Shown here: one piece after another, positions 8,482-17,648 of the stretch
Layout of the letters: every line of letters starts with the position of its first letter
Position numbering within the stretch: position 1 is the first letter of the stretch
From: Pilasporangium apinafurcum
Taxonomy: Eukaryota > Oomycota > Peronosporomycetes > Pythiales > Pythiaceae
Assembly: GCA_001600495.1 (NCBI GenBank)
Contig: BCKE01000084.1
Span: 84,189-115,569, forward strand
Direction: 5' to 3'
Length of the DNA: 31,381 nucleotides
Made by a program: the position numbers and the translations under genes
The notes under the pieces: generated by a model
What the model was told of the DNA's origin: nothing
Database searches by the model: none
What the model saw: the letters and a program-made list of their open reading frames with translations, nothing else

Positions 8482-10761
8482 ATGGGGGTACCTGTGCGCA
8501 AGATTATCGTCTTGGCCTTCAACATCCTCTCGATGTTCCTTACACTTTTCACGGGGCTGCGTGAGAACCCGCTCATCGTGTACACAACCGGCAAGTACGA
8601 GAATATCCGCTCTCGGTTGATCGAAGGTGCCATCAGCTACGACATCGTCCCCATGGAATTGCTGCGGCCAGGTATGCTCGTCAATCTCTCGTATGTCGGC
8701 GAGCACTACCGCTTCTTCTCCAACCCCACACGCAGGTTCGCTAATGTCGGTGAAGATCGTAGCACGTGCATGCGCGTAAACTCGGTCAACGGTTCGGTCA
8801 TGAACATTTACTTTGACGATTTCTGGGGCAAAGGTCCAAGAAGAACACAACTCAACCTCTACAGCATCTCAGCTCCTTCTTGCAAAGTGATCAATTTCTT
8901 ACCAGAGTGGGTCCAAGACTGTCGCGCCACACACATAAACCCAACCGAGTGTCATCGATATATTCTGGAAAACTTTGATGAGTTATTGGACGACCCAACC
9001 ATCCAAACTGGGATTGTCTCGGATAATGGTAAGATAGGCCACCCATTCCTTAAGTGTGCACGACGACCAGAAGAGAATTTCAACTATATCACCGATATGA
9101 TGATCCACTACAACTACTGGTCTGGTGGCAAGCGGTACGTGCAGTTCCACACGAGTGACTGCCAGGCAAAGCATATCATGAGGGACCCCAAGTGGCAATG
9201 GAGTTTGTTTGAGGCTGAATCCTTGACGGACAGTGCTGTCGTCATCGGTGCGATTGATAACGAAGGTTGGATCAAGGTGATTGTGACTTTTCTCTATGGA
9301 ATTGTCTCAATTGGTTTGATCCTATACGGCCTCTTCTCCGTGATTGCACAGACCAAAATCGTACTCTACGCACCAAAGGCACAGCGGTTCATCAAAGATC
9401 AAAAGTATTTCCGCTATATCTTGCCGATGATCGCAATTCCAACAATGTTCCCAGTCGATGGAACAAACGTCATTCACTTTAAGGGCTCAATACTGATGGG
9501 CTCGGACGTTTGGATGAACCACTGGCTGTTCATCTGGTTAAGTATTGCCGATTCGGTCGTGAACGTGAAATTGACGTATGTGATTTTTCAGACTGGTACG
9601 TGGATGCTCGCGCAGAAGATCAATTTTGAAAATTTCATCTTCATGGCTTCGGCGCTCACCAAGATGACGTGGCTCATGTGCTTTATCCACACGGTCATTC
9701 GTCTGCTCATGAAGGTCACAGTGCGTGCGTTAAAGGCCCTCAAGATCGTCGAGCCAGCGTTTCGCGAGAAACTGGATTGGTACGTCGACGCGTCCGCCCT
9801 TTTCCTCAGTTTTAAAGTGTACAGCTCGATGCTCTTCGTGCTGCTCTACCTCCTCGTGCTCGTAAATGGCAACACCACATTCATGGTGCGGCAGGTACCG
9901 GCAAAGCGAGGTGTCTTTGGCGGAGCCCCGAATCTTGCCAAGTTCTGGGGTAGTGAGCTCATGTGTGATTTCTTCGTGCTGCTTTCAATCCTGACCGTCC
10001 TTGGATTTATAGCCGGAACGCTCATATTGTTCACAAAATACAAGTACGTGGCGAGCAACAGTATCATCAAATTATTGCAGCGGCGGTACTTCTTTGTTGG
10101 TTGGGATCCATTAATCGCAATGGAGGCCCTCGGAATTGATCCAGTAGCTCCTAATGGCATTGTTGAAGAAGCGGCAGTTGCGAATTGTTCGGTTGGCTCT
10201 TTGCTGCGGCAAATGTATGTCTCCGGCCCAAGTGGACTCGTGACATTAGCAGGCGATTATCTTTTTGAGGATGGTGGTTTCTCAAAAGAGCCATTGCTAT
10301 TTCGATACCCAGTGAAGCGCGCGATTGCTATGGGACTTTGTCGCAGCTCACGTGCGACCGTTCAATCATACCAAGCTGGGGGTACGGTGGGGGTTCCAAA
10401 GAGTGCGCTCAACTACGTGCGGAATACTGAGCATGCATCAACCGCGACGGATTATTGCGAAGATCCACTTGGAAAATCCCAACCTGACACCACCAATAAT
10501 GAAGAAGGGAAGAAAAAAGAAGAGACAACAAACATCACCCAGCAACTAACGATGAAAAGTATTTTCAATCGCCAATTGCGATTGTTCTCCAATGGCGTGT
10601 TTGGCCACATGCTGCTGGTCGATGAAACGGAACCAGGTAAGTTGCAAAAAAATCCGCAGACAGCACTCATGGAGTATGTTGTGCGAGATGCGCTGTCGTA
10701 CATCGCTATCTTAGACATTAAACCACTGCTTGGCAATACTAAGAAACTCCGCATTAGATAG
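8482..10761 (+). CDS. Multi-pass membrane protein of an unrecognised tandem family, copy 3 (759 aa)
   Basis: An intact single-exon gene with the same layout as copy 2: N-terminal membrane segment at residues ~6-26, ectodomain with cysteines at 96, 134, 147, 157, 192 and 227, and hydrophobic segments at about 263-287, 310-325, 341-369, 383-407, 438-462 and 493-518. Near-invariant blocks include YFDDFWGKGPRRTQ, FKGSILMGSD, VNGNTTFMVRQVPAKRGVFG and GGFSKEPLLFRYPVKRAIAM. The region between residues ~620 and 690 differs in length and sequence from copy 2 and holds a Lys/Glu-rich patch (NNEEGKKKEETTN). The last ~65 residues are conserved again. There is an upstream in-frame stop near 8458, so the ATG at 8482 is the natural start unless the transcript is spliced 5'. 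Function is unknown. Confidence 0.9.
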   Translation: MGVPVRKIIVLAFNILSMFLTLFTGLRENPLIVYTTGKYENIRSRLIEGAISYDIVPMELLRPGMLVNLSYVGEHYRFFSNPTRRFANVGEDRSTCMRVNSVNGSVMNIYFDDFWGKGPRRTQLNLYSISAPSCKVINFLPEWVQDCRATHINPTECHRYILENFDELLDDPTIQTGIVSDNGKIGHPFLKCARRPEENFNYITDMMIHYNYWSGGKRYVQFHTSDCQAKHIMRDPKWQWSLFEAESLTDSAVVIGAIDNEGWIKVIVTFLYGIVSIGLILYGLFSVIAQTKIVLYAPKAQRFIKDQKYFRYILPMIAIPTMFPVDGTNVIHFKGSILMGSDVWMNHWLFIWLSIADSVVNVKLTYVIFQTGTWMLAQKINFENFIFMASALTKMTWLMCFIHTVIRLLMKVTVRALKALKIVEPAFREKLDWYVDASALFLSFKVYSSMLFVLLYLLVLVNGNTTFMVRQVPAKRGVFGGAPNLAKFWGSELMCDFFVLLSILTVLGFIAGTLILFTKYKYVASNSIIKLLQRRYFFVGWDPLIAMEALGIDPVAPNGIVEEAAVANCSVGSLLRQMYVSGPSGLVTLAGDYLFEDGGFSKEPLLFRYPVKRAIAMGLCRSSRATVQSYQAGGTVGVPKSALNYVRNTEHASTATDYCEDPLGKSQPDTTNNEEGKKKEETTNITQQLTMKSIFNRQLRLFSNGVFGHMLLVDETEPGKLQKNPQTALMEYVVRDALSYIAILDIKPLLGNTKKLRIR

Positions 10762-10931
10762 TTAGATATCCACATAGTGCGAGTCCAAATACTTATTTAC
10801 AATAGATTGCCATATCCAATTTGCCTTTTCTCCGTCCACTCTCTTTCCCAAATCCAATCCGACAGATCTTGAGCATGACCTCCCGACCATGCAAATATAA
10901 CAAACAGTCGAAGATGATTCACATACACATG

Positions 10932-13900
10932 TTAGCTCAATGATGAATGACTGAGTGCTGGGGAGGCTTGACAATCTTTTGTTTTTTGAATACGAGGATA
11001 CAAATGACCTTGGAACTGCAAATCGTCGCCTGTCTTCGCTTTGAGTTCTTGAGCAAGCTCCTGGCATTTGGTAGTGACTATGTCCATCTGCATGTGGATC
11101 TGTGCAGCAATGTATCTATGTCAGTCGTCACTTTTGAGACAAAAGCGAAATGAACATATTTATCCTGCAGGCGAAATATACACACACTTACCCAATCTAT
11201 ATATGCTTCTGATGTTCCGGTCGCGTCTGCTGGAGCCTCGATTTCGTGAGCGCTTAATATCATGTAGTCATTTGGCGTCAACCGACTTTCAATGTGCACA
11301 CGCTGATGCTCGACAAAATCATGCAGGGCTTGCTGCATGCGCTCACGGATCATCACTATCTCAGCCGCGCGTTCCCAGTATTGCAACGCCGTCTGAAAGG
11401 CATTAGCGTTTCGCAACTGCGCGTATTTCTCGAGCATTGCAAGTTTGTTGGAAAATGGAAACTCCAGAACCTGCCAGATCGCTTCCAATCGCGTTTGTAA
11501 TACCAGTGCATTCGCCGACTGCCCACTATTCGAGAATTGATGCAAGTTCGTTCCGCTGTGCTCAAATTGGCGAAGCATATGCTCGTTTCTTTTGTGCTTG
11601 TTCTTAATCGCTCTGGATTTCTTGAAATTGTCGTGCATATTTGCGGCAAAACTGCGTGCCGACTCGATCGAACGGAACGATAACGATGATAGCACCGACA
11701 TGGTTTCTAATCGATCAGTCCCCTCCCCTTCATCTTCGTCAGCACCATCGTCTTCCATGCCATTGGCAATCGTATCGTCATCCTCTTCATCAAGTTCTTC
11801 ATGCTCTTGAATAGTATCGTCAGATCGCTTCACATGATTTCCATATTCATCCAAGTCATGGGCCATTGAACTCTGTCCATCATCTCCTTGATACCATGTC
11901 CACGTCTGGGATGAATACCGTCGCTGTTCCATTCGTGCATTCGAATGGTGCCCAATCGTCGACAAATCAGTCGGCGCTGGCGCGCCAATGAGCTGCCCTT
12001 TACGAAATGCGCGTCGTGAACGGTCTTGACTCTGGAACAGCTTCCGTTTAATAGTCAATTGTTGCTCACTTTGTTTGCTTCGAGAGTGTAACGACGATCT
12101 CATGAGGTTCGGAATGGAAGAAGACGCTCCTAGGCGTCCTGTTCTTTGCGTGATGTTGTCGAAAGATGAGGAAACTAGTGATGGAGTTGAAAGCGATGGC
12201 TTGAGCGTTACAGAATTGTGCTTTTGCTCGCTCCTCTCTGTAATTGGAATGACAGATTCTTCATCCATTACTTGAGCTACAGTCTCTTTTTTAATGAACG
12301 TAGCAGGGCCGACCTTCCGGCCACTAGTTAAAATGCCTCCAACTTTTGCGCGTGAATCGCTTTTTATGGTCCGTGTGAGTTTATTATCCACGTTGAGACG
12401 GGTACGAATTTGTTCCTGCACCATCCGGTATTCTTGCTCCATCCGATTTTTTTTTTGAGTGATAGACTCAACATCATCACATGTATGTAGCATTTCCTCT
12501 GCTTCTATATCGAAGCGCAGATTCTGTGATGTCTGTATCTTATTCAGCAGGGCCTCAGAGATACATTTGTTGACTGGCACTGATCCTGTTCTGCTTTGGG
12601 CTGTAAAATAGCCGGTTGAGTCCCAACGTCGTCGCTGGCCGGCAATCCGCAACTCTTCCACTAGCCGCGCAGCAACGAACTGATAGCTTTTCGACCGTTC
12701 GACCCACTCTTCTGCTGCACTTATAGGTCGTCGCTCTTCACAATCAGTGTCTGTAATACTATTGATGTTCTTGTTGCTGTTACTATTGGACTGGTTCGTT
12801 CCCACCGTCACATTATATGATTTCGAAGGAGCCGCTCCATTCGATTCGACTGTTTCTGAGATTGCTGGAGAGGAAGAAGGCAAGCTACAGTAATTACTAC
12901 TTGATAAAATTTGAAGCACCTGCAAAATGTGCGGATGATGCGCCAGCATTTCCTCTCGGCTTCCATTAAGTCCACTATCGTCTTTGCTGTTGCTATTGCT
13001 TCTATTGGCTTCACTCTTCGTTTTTCGATCCTCCAGACGACTCAATGGCTTTTTTGTAAAGACTGAGACGACATTCTGTTGGTGTTCATCCTCGTGCTGC
13101 TTTTGATTCGATGTCTTCTTCTCGAGAGATGACAAAACTCGCGGTAGTGCTGGCTTCTGTCGCCACTTGCGCTGTTGCAAGTTGCCCGCTATCGTACTGT
13201 TTCCGAGAGAACGAGTAACCTTCTGATTAGTTCTCTGCTCAGCGTCTGCTCCATCATCATTCTCTTCACAGGATCGGGTGTTCGCTATATTCTTACTTTG
13301 TGTCAGGAACGCACTGAGCTTACCTGGCGGTCGACCAGCTCTATCGTCGTTATCAATCCCGAAGCCTGTGTCTAGGGCTAAGATCTCCTCAATCGCCTCA
13401 TCACGCAGTTTTTCCAGTTTACATCGCTTCTGCAACTCTACTAAACACAGTGCCTGTGCACGTTGATAATTCGCTGCCGAGTCGAAGATCCCGTTCGCGT
13501 CGAGCTCATTTTTGACGCGCATGAAATTCGCATCGATTTCCTGTATGATTTGCTGAATTTTTTCGTGAATCCTCAGCATCACTCGCTCTTTTTCTTCGAT
13601 CGTCAGGCGATTCATCGCGTTATCAAGCGGATCAAGCAGCATACTATTGCTGTGGGTTTTGGCTTCAAAGTCGCGCATCTTATGACTCAAGACCACATCC
13701 GGTAAATGAATTTTGTCATTGTTTGCCAACATCGAGATCAACGGTATTGCCGAGTTATGCTTCTTTTGACGTCCCATCAGTGCTCCTGATGGTTCGGAAG
13801 CTTTTGTTTTCTCCATTCCTGGGACTGCAACCTCGTTGGCTGCCATGCCATTTGAAGAGGTGGAGCTCCCATCTTTGCGTTCAGTACCAGAGGTGAAAAT

Positions 13901-14179
13901 GGAGACGCCTAGGCACAAGCATACCATCTATACATTAAACTCGATTAGCAACTAGCCATTTTTCTAGTATACACACTTCGAACCATCTTTTGCAGCCGCA
14001 GCTCGCCGTTGTGCTTTCTCCACTCGGTCTCGAAGCTTTGGAGGCAGACGTACGGGATCGAGACCCTGAGAGCATCGCGTATCTAGCAGAATATTGCGCA
14101 CCTTTTGGAGCGCATCCGACTCATCTGGAAGCAGCGAGGAGTCCAAATCTCCATTCGGCTCTTCTTCTCTTGATCTCAT
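10932..14179 (-). CDS. Large coiled-coil protein of unknown function (three-exon model, ~1029 aa)
   Basis: The exon model on the minus strand is 14179-13975, 13908-11192 and 11099-10932. The 66-nt first intron and 92-nt second intron both keep the frame. Exon 1 begins MRSREEEPNGDLDSSLLPDE. The last exon adds a coiled-coil-like end (MQMDIVTTKCQELAQELKAK) and replaces an intronic read-through tail. Helical charged segments sit at ~165-245 and ~545-575, an acidic run at ~768-802 (EELDEEDDDT), and a conserved-looking block TRLEAIWQVLEFPFSNKLAM near 874. Asn/Ser-rich low-complexity stretches separate them. No enzyme motif, signal peptide or membrane segment is seen. A structural or cytoskeletal role is a guess. 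An alternative first junction (13973/13927) also keeps frame but needs a 45-nt intron, shorter than any other here. It is convergent with copy 3, with 170 bp between stop codons. Confidence 0.75.
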
Positions 14180-14377
14180 ATCCTATTAAACAAAAGTCCA
14201 ATTCCCATTCATTTGCAAACAAACATCACAGCCAGCACATCTCGCGTAACATCACTGATTAATAACCGCTAGCGCCAAGAAAAGACCGACTGGTTGAATC
14301 AACAGATGCCACCATGAGAGGGCAAATAGTTAACTTAAAACGATGAACTGAGTGACGAAAAAGGGATACTATACTAC

Positions 14378-16975
14378 CTAACTGTGCGCATGGAGCTGCG
14401 TCGGTGTGTGATGACGATGATCCAGATGATGATGATGATAGTTGGAATTGGACGATGGATTGGATGAAAGAAAGACAGGATGTGGACTGGATGAACTATG
14501 ATGTGTGCGAAAAGTTGTACCTGTCGGAGTAGAATACGAAGAATATTGTTCCGAATGGCTCACTTGGTGTGGTTGATGGTTGTGATCTTTCTTCCAATGT
14601 GTAAACTCTGCGTTGTCATTCTGCGCCATCAACTCCACGTGTTGGTGCTTATGCTGATTTGCGAACAACACATCATCACCTGCAGGATTCTCGTGCGTTG
14701 TCATCACGTGGTAGTGGTCATGCTGGTTATCAAGCTTATGATGACCATCAACATGATACGCGTGAGCTTGATGATGATGCACATGGGCTGGATGATGATG
14801 GTGCTCGTTTTTCACCACTTGGATCGTCAAAAACTTCCCCAGTTGGGTGCGTTGCTGGAAAATCTCCCGTGTTTTCAACATCACCTCCTGTTCATGGGCC
14901 GACTCTGTCACCAATAAATGCAACGTCCCAACACAAACGTCGTTGGTATGCCGCCAGATATGCCATTGCTCCACTTCCAAGACACCTGGCACAAGCGTTC
15001 GCACTTCTTGCAACGCTCTAGCAATATCTTGTTCCATTCCTTTTGGCACACGCTGCAGTAATTGCAATAAAGTTTCCTTCAACAGCGATAGTGTACTGGC
15101 AAAAATCAACAGCGCTATCATTGCTGACGACAGAGGATCCGCCACATGCCAGCCTTTGTATTCAATCAGTAGCGACGAGATGATCACGCCAACACTCCCG
15201 AGCGTATCGGCCAATACATGCAAATACACACCGTACATGTTGCTGTTGCTGGCTGCGTTGGTTGCATGCTCTTCGCGCAACTCGGATTCCCCATGCGACT
15301 GCTGATCGTGACGGAAGTGACTATGGTCATGACTATGACTGTGACTATGACCATGTCCGCCACCACATCCATCTCCATGACTATGTCCATGGCCACTGTG
15401 CACTTGATCATGGAACCAAACCAAGCCTACAATGTTCACCGCCAACCCAATAACTGAGGTCAAGAGTAGATTGTCCGTTGACACTTCCGGTGGATCAAAG
15501 AACCGGGAAGATGCCTCTGCCAGCAGGTGGAACGAAATAAAGACGAGCAAGATTGAGTTCAGGAAGCCCGATAATACCTCCACGCGTCCATAGCCGTATG
15601 TGTATTGTGCATCGGCGGGAAGTTTGCCAACGTACGACGCCACAAGACCGATGATTAGCGCGCTGTTGTCAAACAGCATATGACCGGCGTCACCGATGAG
15701 TCCTAGAGAATTCGTCCACATTCCCACAATCAACTCCACAAACATATACGATACGTTGACCGAAAGAAACAGCAAAATCTTCCGGGAATCGTCTTTTTTC
15801 CATAGAACCGAGAGAATTTGACCTACAGATGTGCCGTTTGTGATGCTGCTGGTCGAGTGTGGGTGTGTTGAAGACCGATATGTGTCCAATTCAGCTTCAC
15901 CCGTCATATGTTCCTCCGAAATAGCTTTTCGCCACTGCATGAATTGTGCATAGACAATTACGAGTGATGCTAAGAAATCTGCTCCACAACGCAACCAGTC
16001 GTCCTGTGCAGCCGAAATCACAAGCGAACTAATCAATCCAGTCACAGAGCATGTCATCAGCGCCATCCAACGACTCTTTGAAGCTGCGAGACTAACATTA
16101 TTACGTGCGAAATAAAGCGATGTTAATTGGCAAGCGGCTGCTCCAAAGAGACATGCTGTCCACCACACTGTGCTCATTTCCTGCTCGCCTTTCCACCGCA
16201 TATTGAATGCATCTTGTTCATCTTCACTGGATCGCCACGAACCCCACCATGCCAATGGCAGTGTCAGAATCCACGAACATATCAGCGAAAGCAAATGGAA
16301 ATGCGGCGAGGTCGTTAGCAACATTTTGGATTCGGTGGTACGATGCTGCGCTTCCTGCATCGCCAACGCCAATCCGATTATCAGAAACGTATGCACCAGC
16401 GACCCGTATTCATACGCATCCACGCCAGCCACAAGCACATATCCGAGTAAAAGCAATATCCACGCTTGATGTGGCTCCTGCATCTTGCCACTTTGCTGGT
16501 AATTGCTCGTCATTAACGCATCTTTCATCGGTTGTAACAGCAATATATCGATATTCTCCAGTAAAAACGCAAATAAAAACCCAAAATGATGCAGTGCATC
16601 AGCACGAATCCAACACTGTACCAAAATACGTGCGCCATTCCAGAATAATCGTGTCAGCATCGAAGATGATAAACCAAGATTCGCCATTATAAACCCCTGG
16701 GTTGTGGTTTTTTGCTGGTCTTTTGTCCACCATTTTGCAACAAATTGTAGCAGCAACACAGAGAACAATAATCTCCCCAAGACTTGAAAATCATTCATAC
16801 CCACTGCGTGTTTCAGCGTGAGTTGCTGCAGAACCAGCATCGCAAACGACATCGCGGACGCGATGATCGTATCCCGCACGTACTGACTCTTGATCACGGC
16901 ATCGCTCGCAAATAAATCCATAATCTCTTCTTCTGGTTTTTTTTTCTCTCTTTTTCTCTGGATGCAGAAAAGCAA
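14378..16975 (-). CDS. Zinc transporter, CDF/SLC30 family, ZnT5/Msc2-like (865 aa)
   Basis: This is probably a secretory-pathway Zn2+/H+ antiporter. Residues ~25-350 carry a long hydrophobic N-terminal extension with about nine membrane segments, as in ZnT5 and yeast Msc2. The CDF domain follows (~400-722). The zinc site is visible as D429 with H432-x3-D436 in TM II (GDAGHMLFDNSAL) and H586-x3-D590 in TM V (HVLADTLGSVGV). A His-rich cytosolic loop lies between TM IV and V (~526-556). The cytoplasmic CDF C-terminal domain spans ~640-722. It is followed by an unusual ~143-residue His-rich tail (residues 723-865). The in-frame Met at residue 19 (16921) is an alternative start, since the first 18 residues are mostly charged. 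No intron is needed. It lies ~200 bp downstream of, hence transcribed before, the coiled-coil gene on the same strand. Confidence 0.93.
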   Translation of the reverse strand: MLFCIQRKREKKKPEEEIMDLFASDAVIKSQYVRDTIIASAMSFAMLVLQQLTLKHAVGMNDFQVLGRLLFSVLLLQFVAKWWTKDQQKTTTQGFIMANLGLSSSMLTRLFWNGARILVQCWIRADALHHFGFLFAFLLENIDILLLQPMKDALMTSNYQQSGKMQEPHQAWILLLLGYVLVAGVDAYEYGSLVHTFLIIGLALAMQEAQHRTTESKMLLTTSPHFHLLSLICSWILTLPLAWWGSWRSSEDEQDAFNMRWKGEQEMSTVWWTACLFGAAACQLTSLYFARNNVSLAASKSRWMALMTCSVTGLISSLVISAAQDDWLRCGADFLASLVIVYAQFMQWRKAISEEHMTGEAELDTYRSSTHPHSTSSITNGTSVGQILSVLWKKDDSRKILLFLSVNVSYMFVELIVGMWTNSLGLIGDAGHMLFDNSALIIGLVASYVGKLPADAQYTYGYGRVEVLSGFLNSILLVFISFHLLAEASSRFFDPPEVSTDNLLLTSVIGLAVNIVGLVWFHDQVHSGHGHSHGDGCGGGHGHSHSHSHDHSHFRHDQQSHGESELREEHATNAASNSNMYGVYLHVLADTLGSVGVIISSLLIEYKGWHVADPLSSAMIALLIFASTLSLLKETLLQLLQRVPKGMEQDIARALQEVRTLVPGVLEVEQWHIWRHTNDVCVGTLHLLVTESAHEQEVMLKTREIFQQRTQLGKFLTIQVVKNEHHHHPAHVHHHQAHAYHVDGHHKLDNQHDHYHVMTTHENPAGDDVLFANQHKHQHVELMAQNDNAEFTHWKKDHNHQPHQVSHSEQYSSYSTPTGTTFRTHHSSSSPHPVFLSSNPSSNSNYHHHHLDHRHHTPTQLHAHS

Positions 16976-17225
16976 ACGAAAATGTGAGGATGTCTGGATT
17001 AAGTGCGTAGCAGCAGGAAGAGATCAAATGCGCAACTGACGAAGGAGAAACAAGTCGCTAGCTCTTTGAGATGATCACTTGTGTGTGATGCATAAGTGCA
17101 TTATTGAATCTCCTACAAATGGAGCCTTTTTACGGCCCATCAAGCCCAGTTTTACACTTTTGACCGGGCTTTTTACCAAATAACGATATTTTATTGGCTA
17201 TAAATAGAAATATATCGATAGCTGA
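16976..17225. promoter_or_regulatory. Upstream region of the zinc transporter gene
   Basis: About 250 bases between the transporter start and the next relic. It contains two similar pyrimidine-rich words (GCCTTTTTACGGCC near 17127 and GGGCTTTTTACC near 17166) and a TATAAATA at about 17201. The TATA-like word reads toward the plus strand, away from the transporter. No zinc-response element can be named. Confidence 0.25.
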
Positions 17226-17561
17226 TTGGTTGAAATTTTTCAAATAACCTATCAGCAGAAGCCAGCAAACCATAGGTCACAAGAGTGGGATGCAGATGAG
17301 TTACCTTGTGAAGGTCTGCAACATTTGACAAGATTCGATCCATGTGGTGGTTTGTATGAAAGCGAATTGATTAAAAGAGTGGACTCTCTTGCCCATTCAT
17401 GGGATACCGAGATTCAGTTTCAACTTTTATGTCAAGCTGTCCGTTTCCCCTGCTTTAATTTGCTGAGACCTCGATCTTGTTCCATCTTTCGCCGTGCTCA
17501 CTTGGTGCAAATTATTCCTGCGTGTTACTTTCATCCGACATGGTCGAGTCCTGTTGATTAG
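17226..17561 (+). pseudogene. Open frame without ATG, possible gene fragment (111 codons)
   Basis: This plus-strand frame is open for 111 codons but contains no ATG, beginning at a TTG. Its translation looks coding-like in the middle (LTRFDPCGGLYESELIKRVD). It may be an internal exon or relic of a lost gene. I do not recognise it, and no splice partners are evident. It lies between two minus-strand genes. Confidence 0.22.
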
Positions 17562-17648
17562 CCCAATGCTGGATCGCAGCCAAGAATGCACCGACACCTA
17601 CACGAGGGATTTATTTCAGAAGTAAGAGTTCGTGTTTACATCAAGCAG

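Noticed and set aside
10762-11067. 101-codon minus-strand ORF as the true end of the coiled-coil gene
   Set aside because: Joining it needs a different acceptor and gives a Cys/Ser-rich, non-helical tail. The in-frame alternative ending at 10932 continues the coiled-coil character and stops cleanly.
15300-15410. Short tandem repeats near 15300-15410 as a satellite or CRISPR-like array
   Set aside because: They are codon-level repetition of His/Ser/Gly within the transporter loop, with no fixed repeat unit or spacers.
14498-15457. Several plus-strand ORFs (up to 152 codons) opposite the zinc transporter
   Set aside because: They are antisense to the His-rich coding sequence. CAT/CAC repeats read backwards give long Met/Val frames without meaning.
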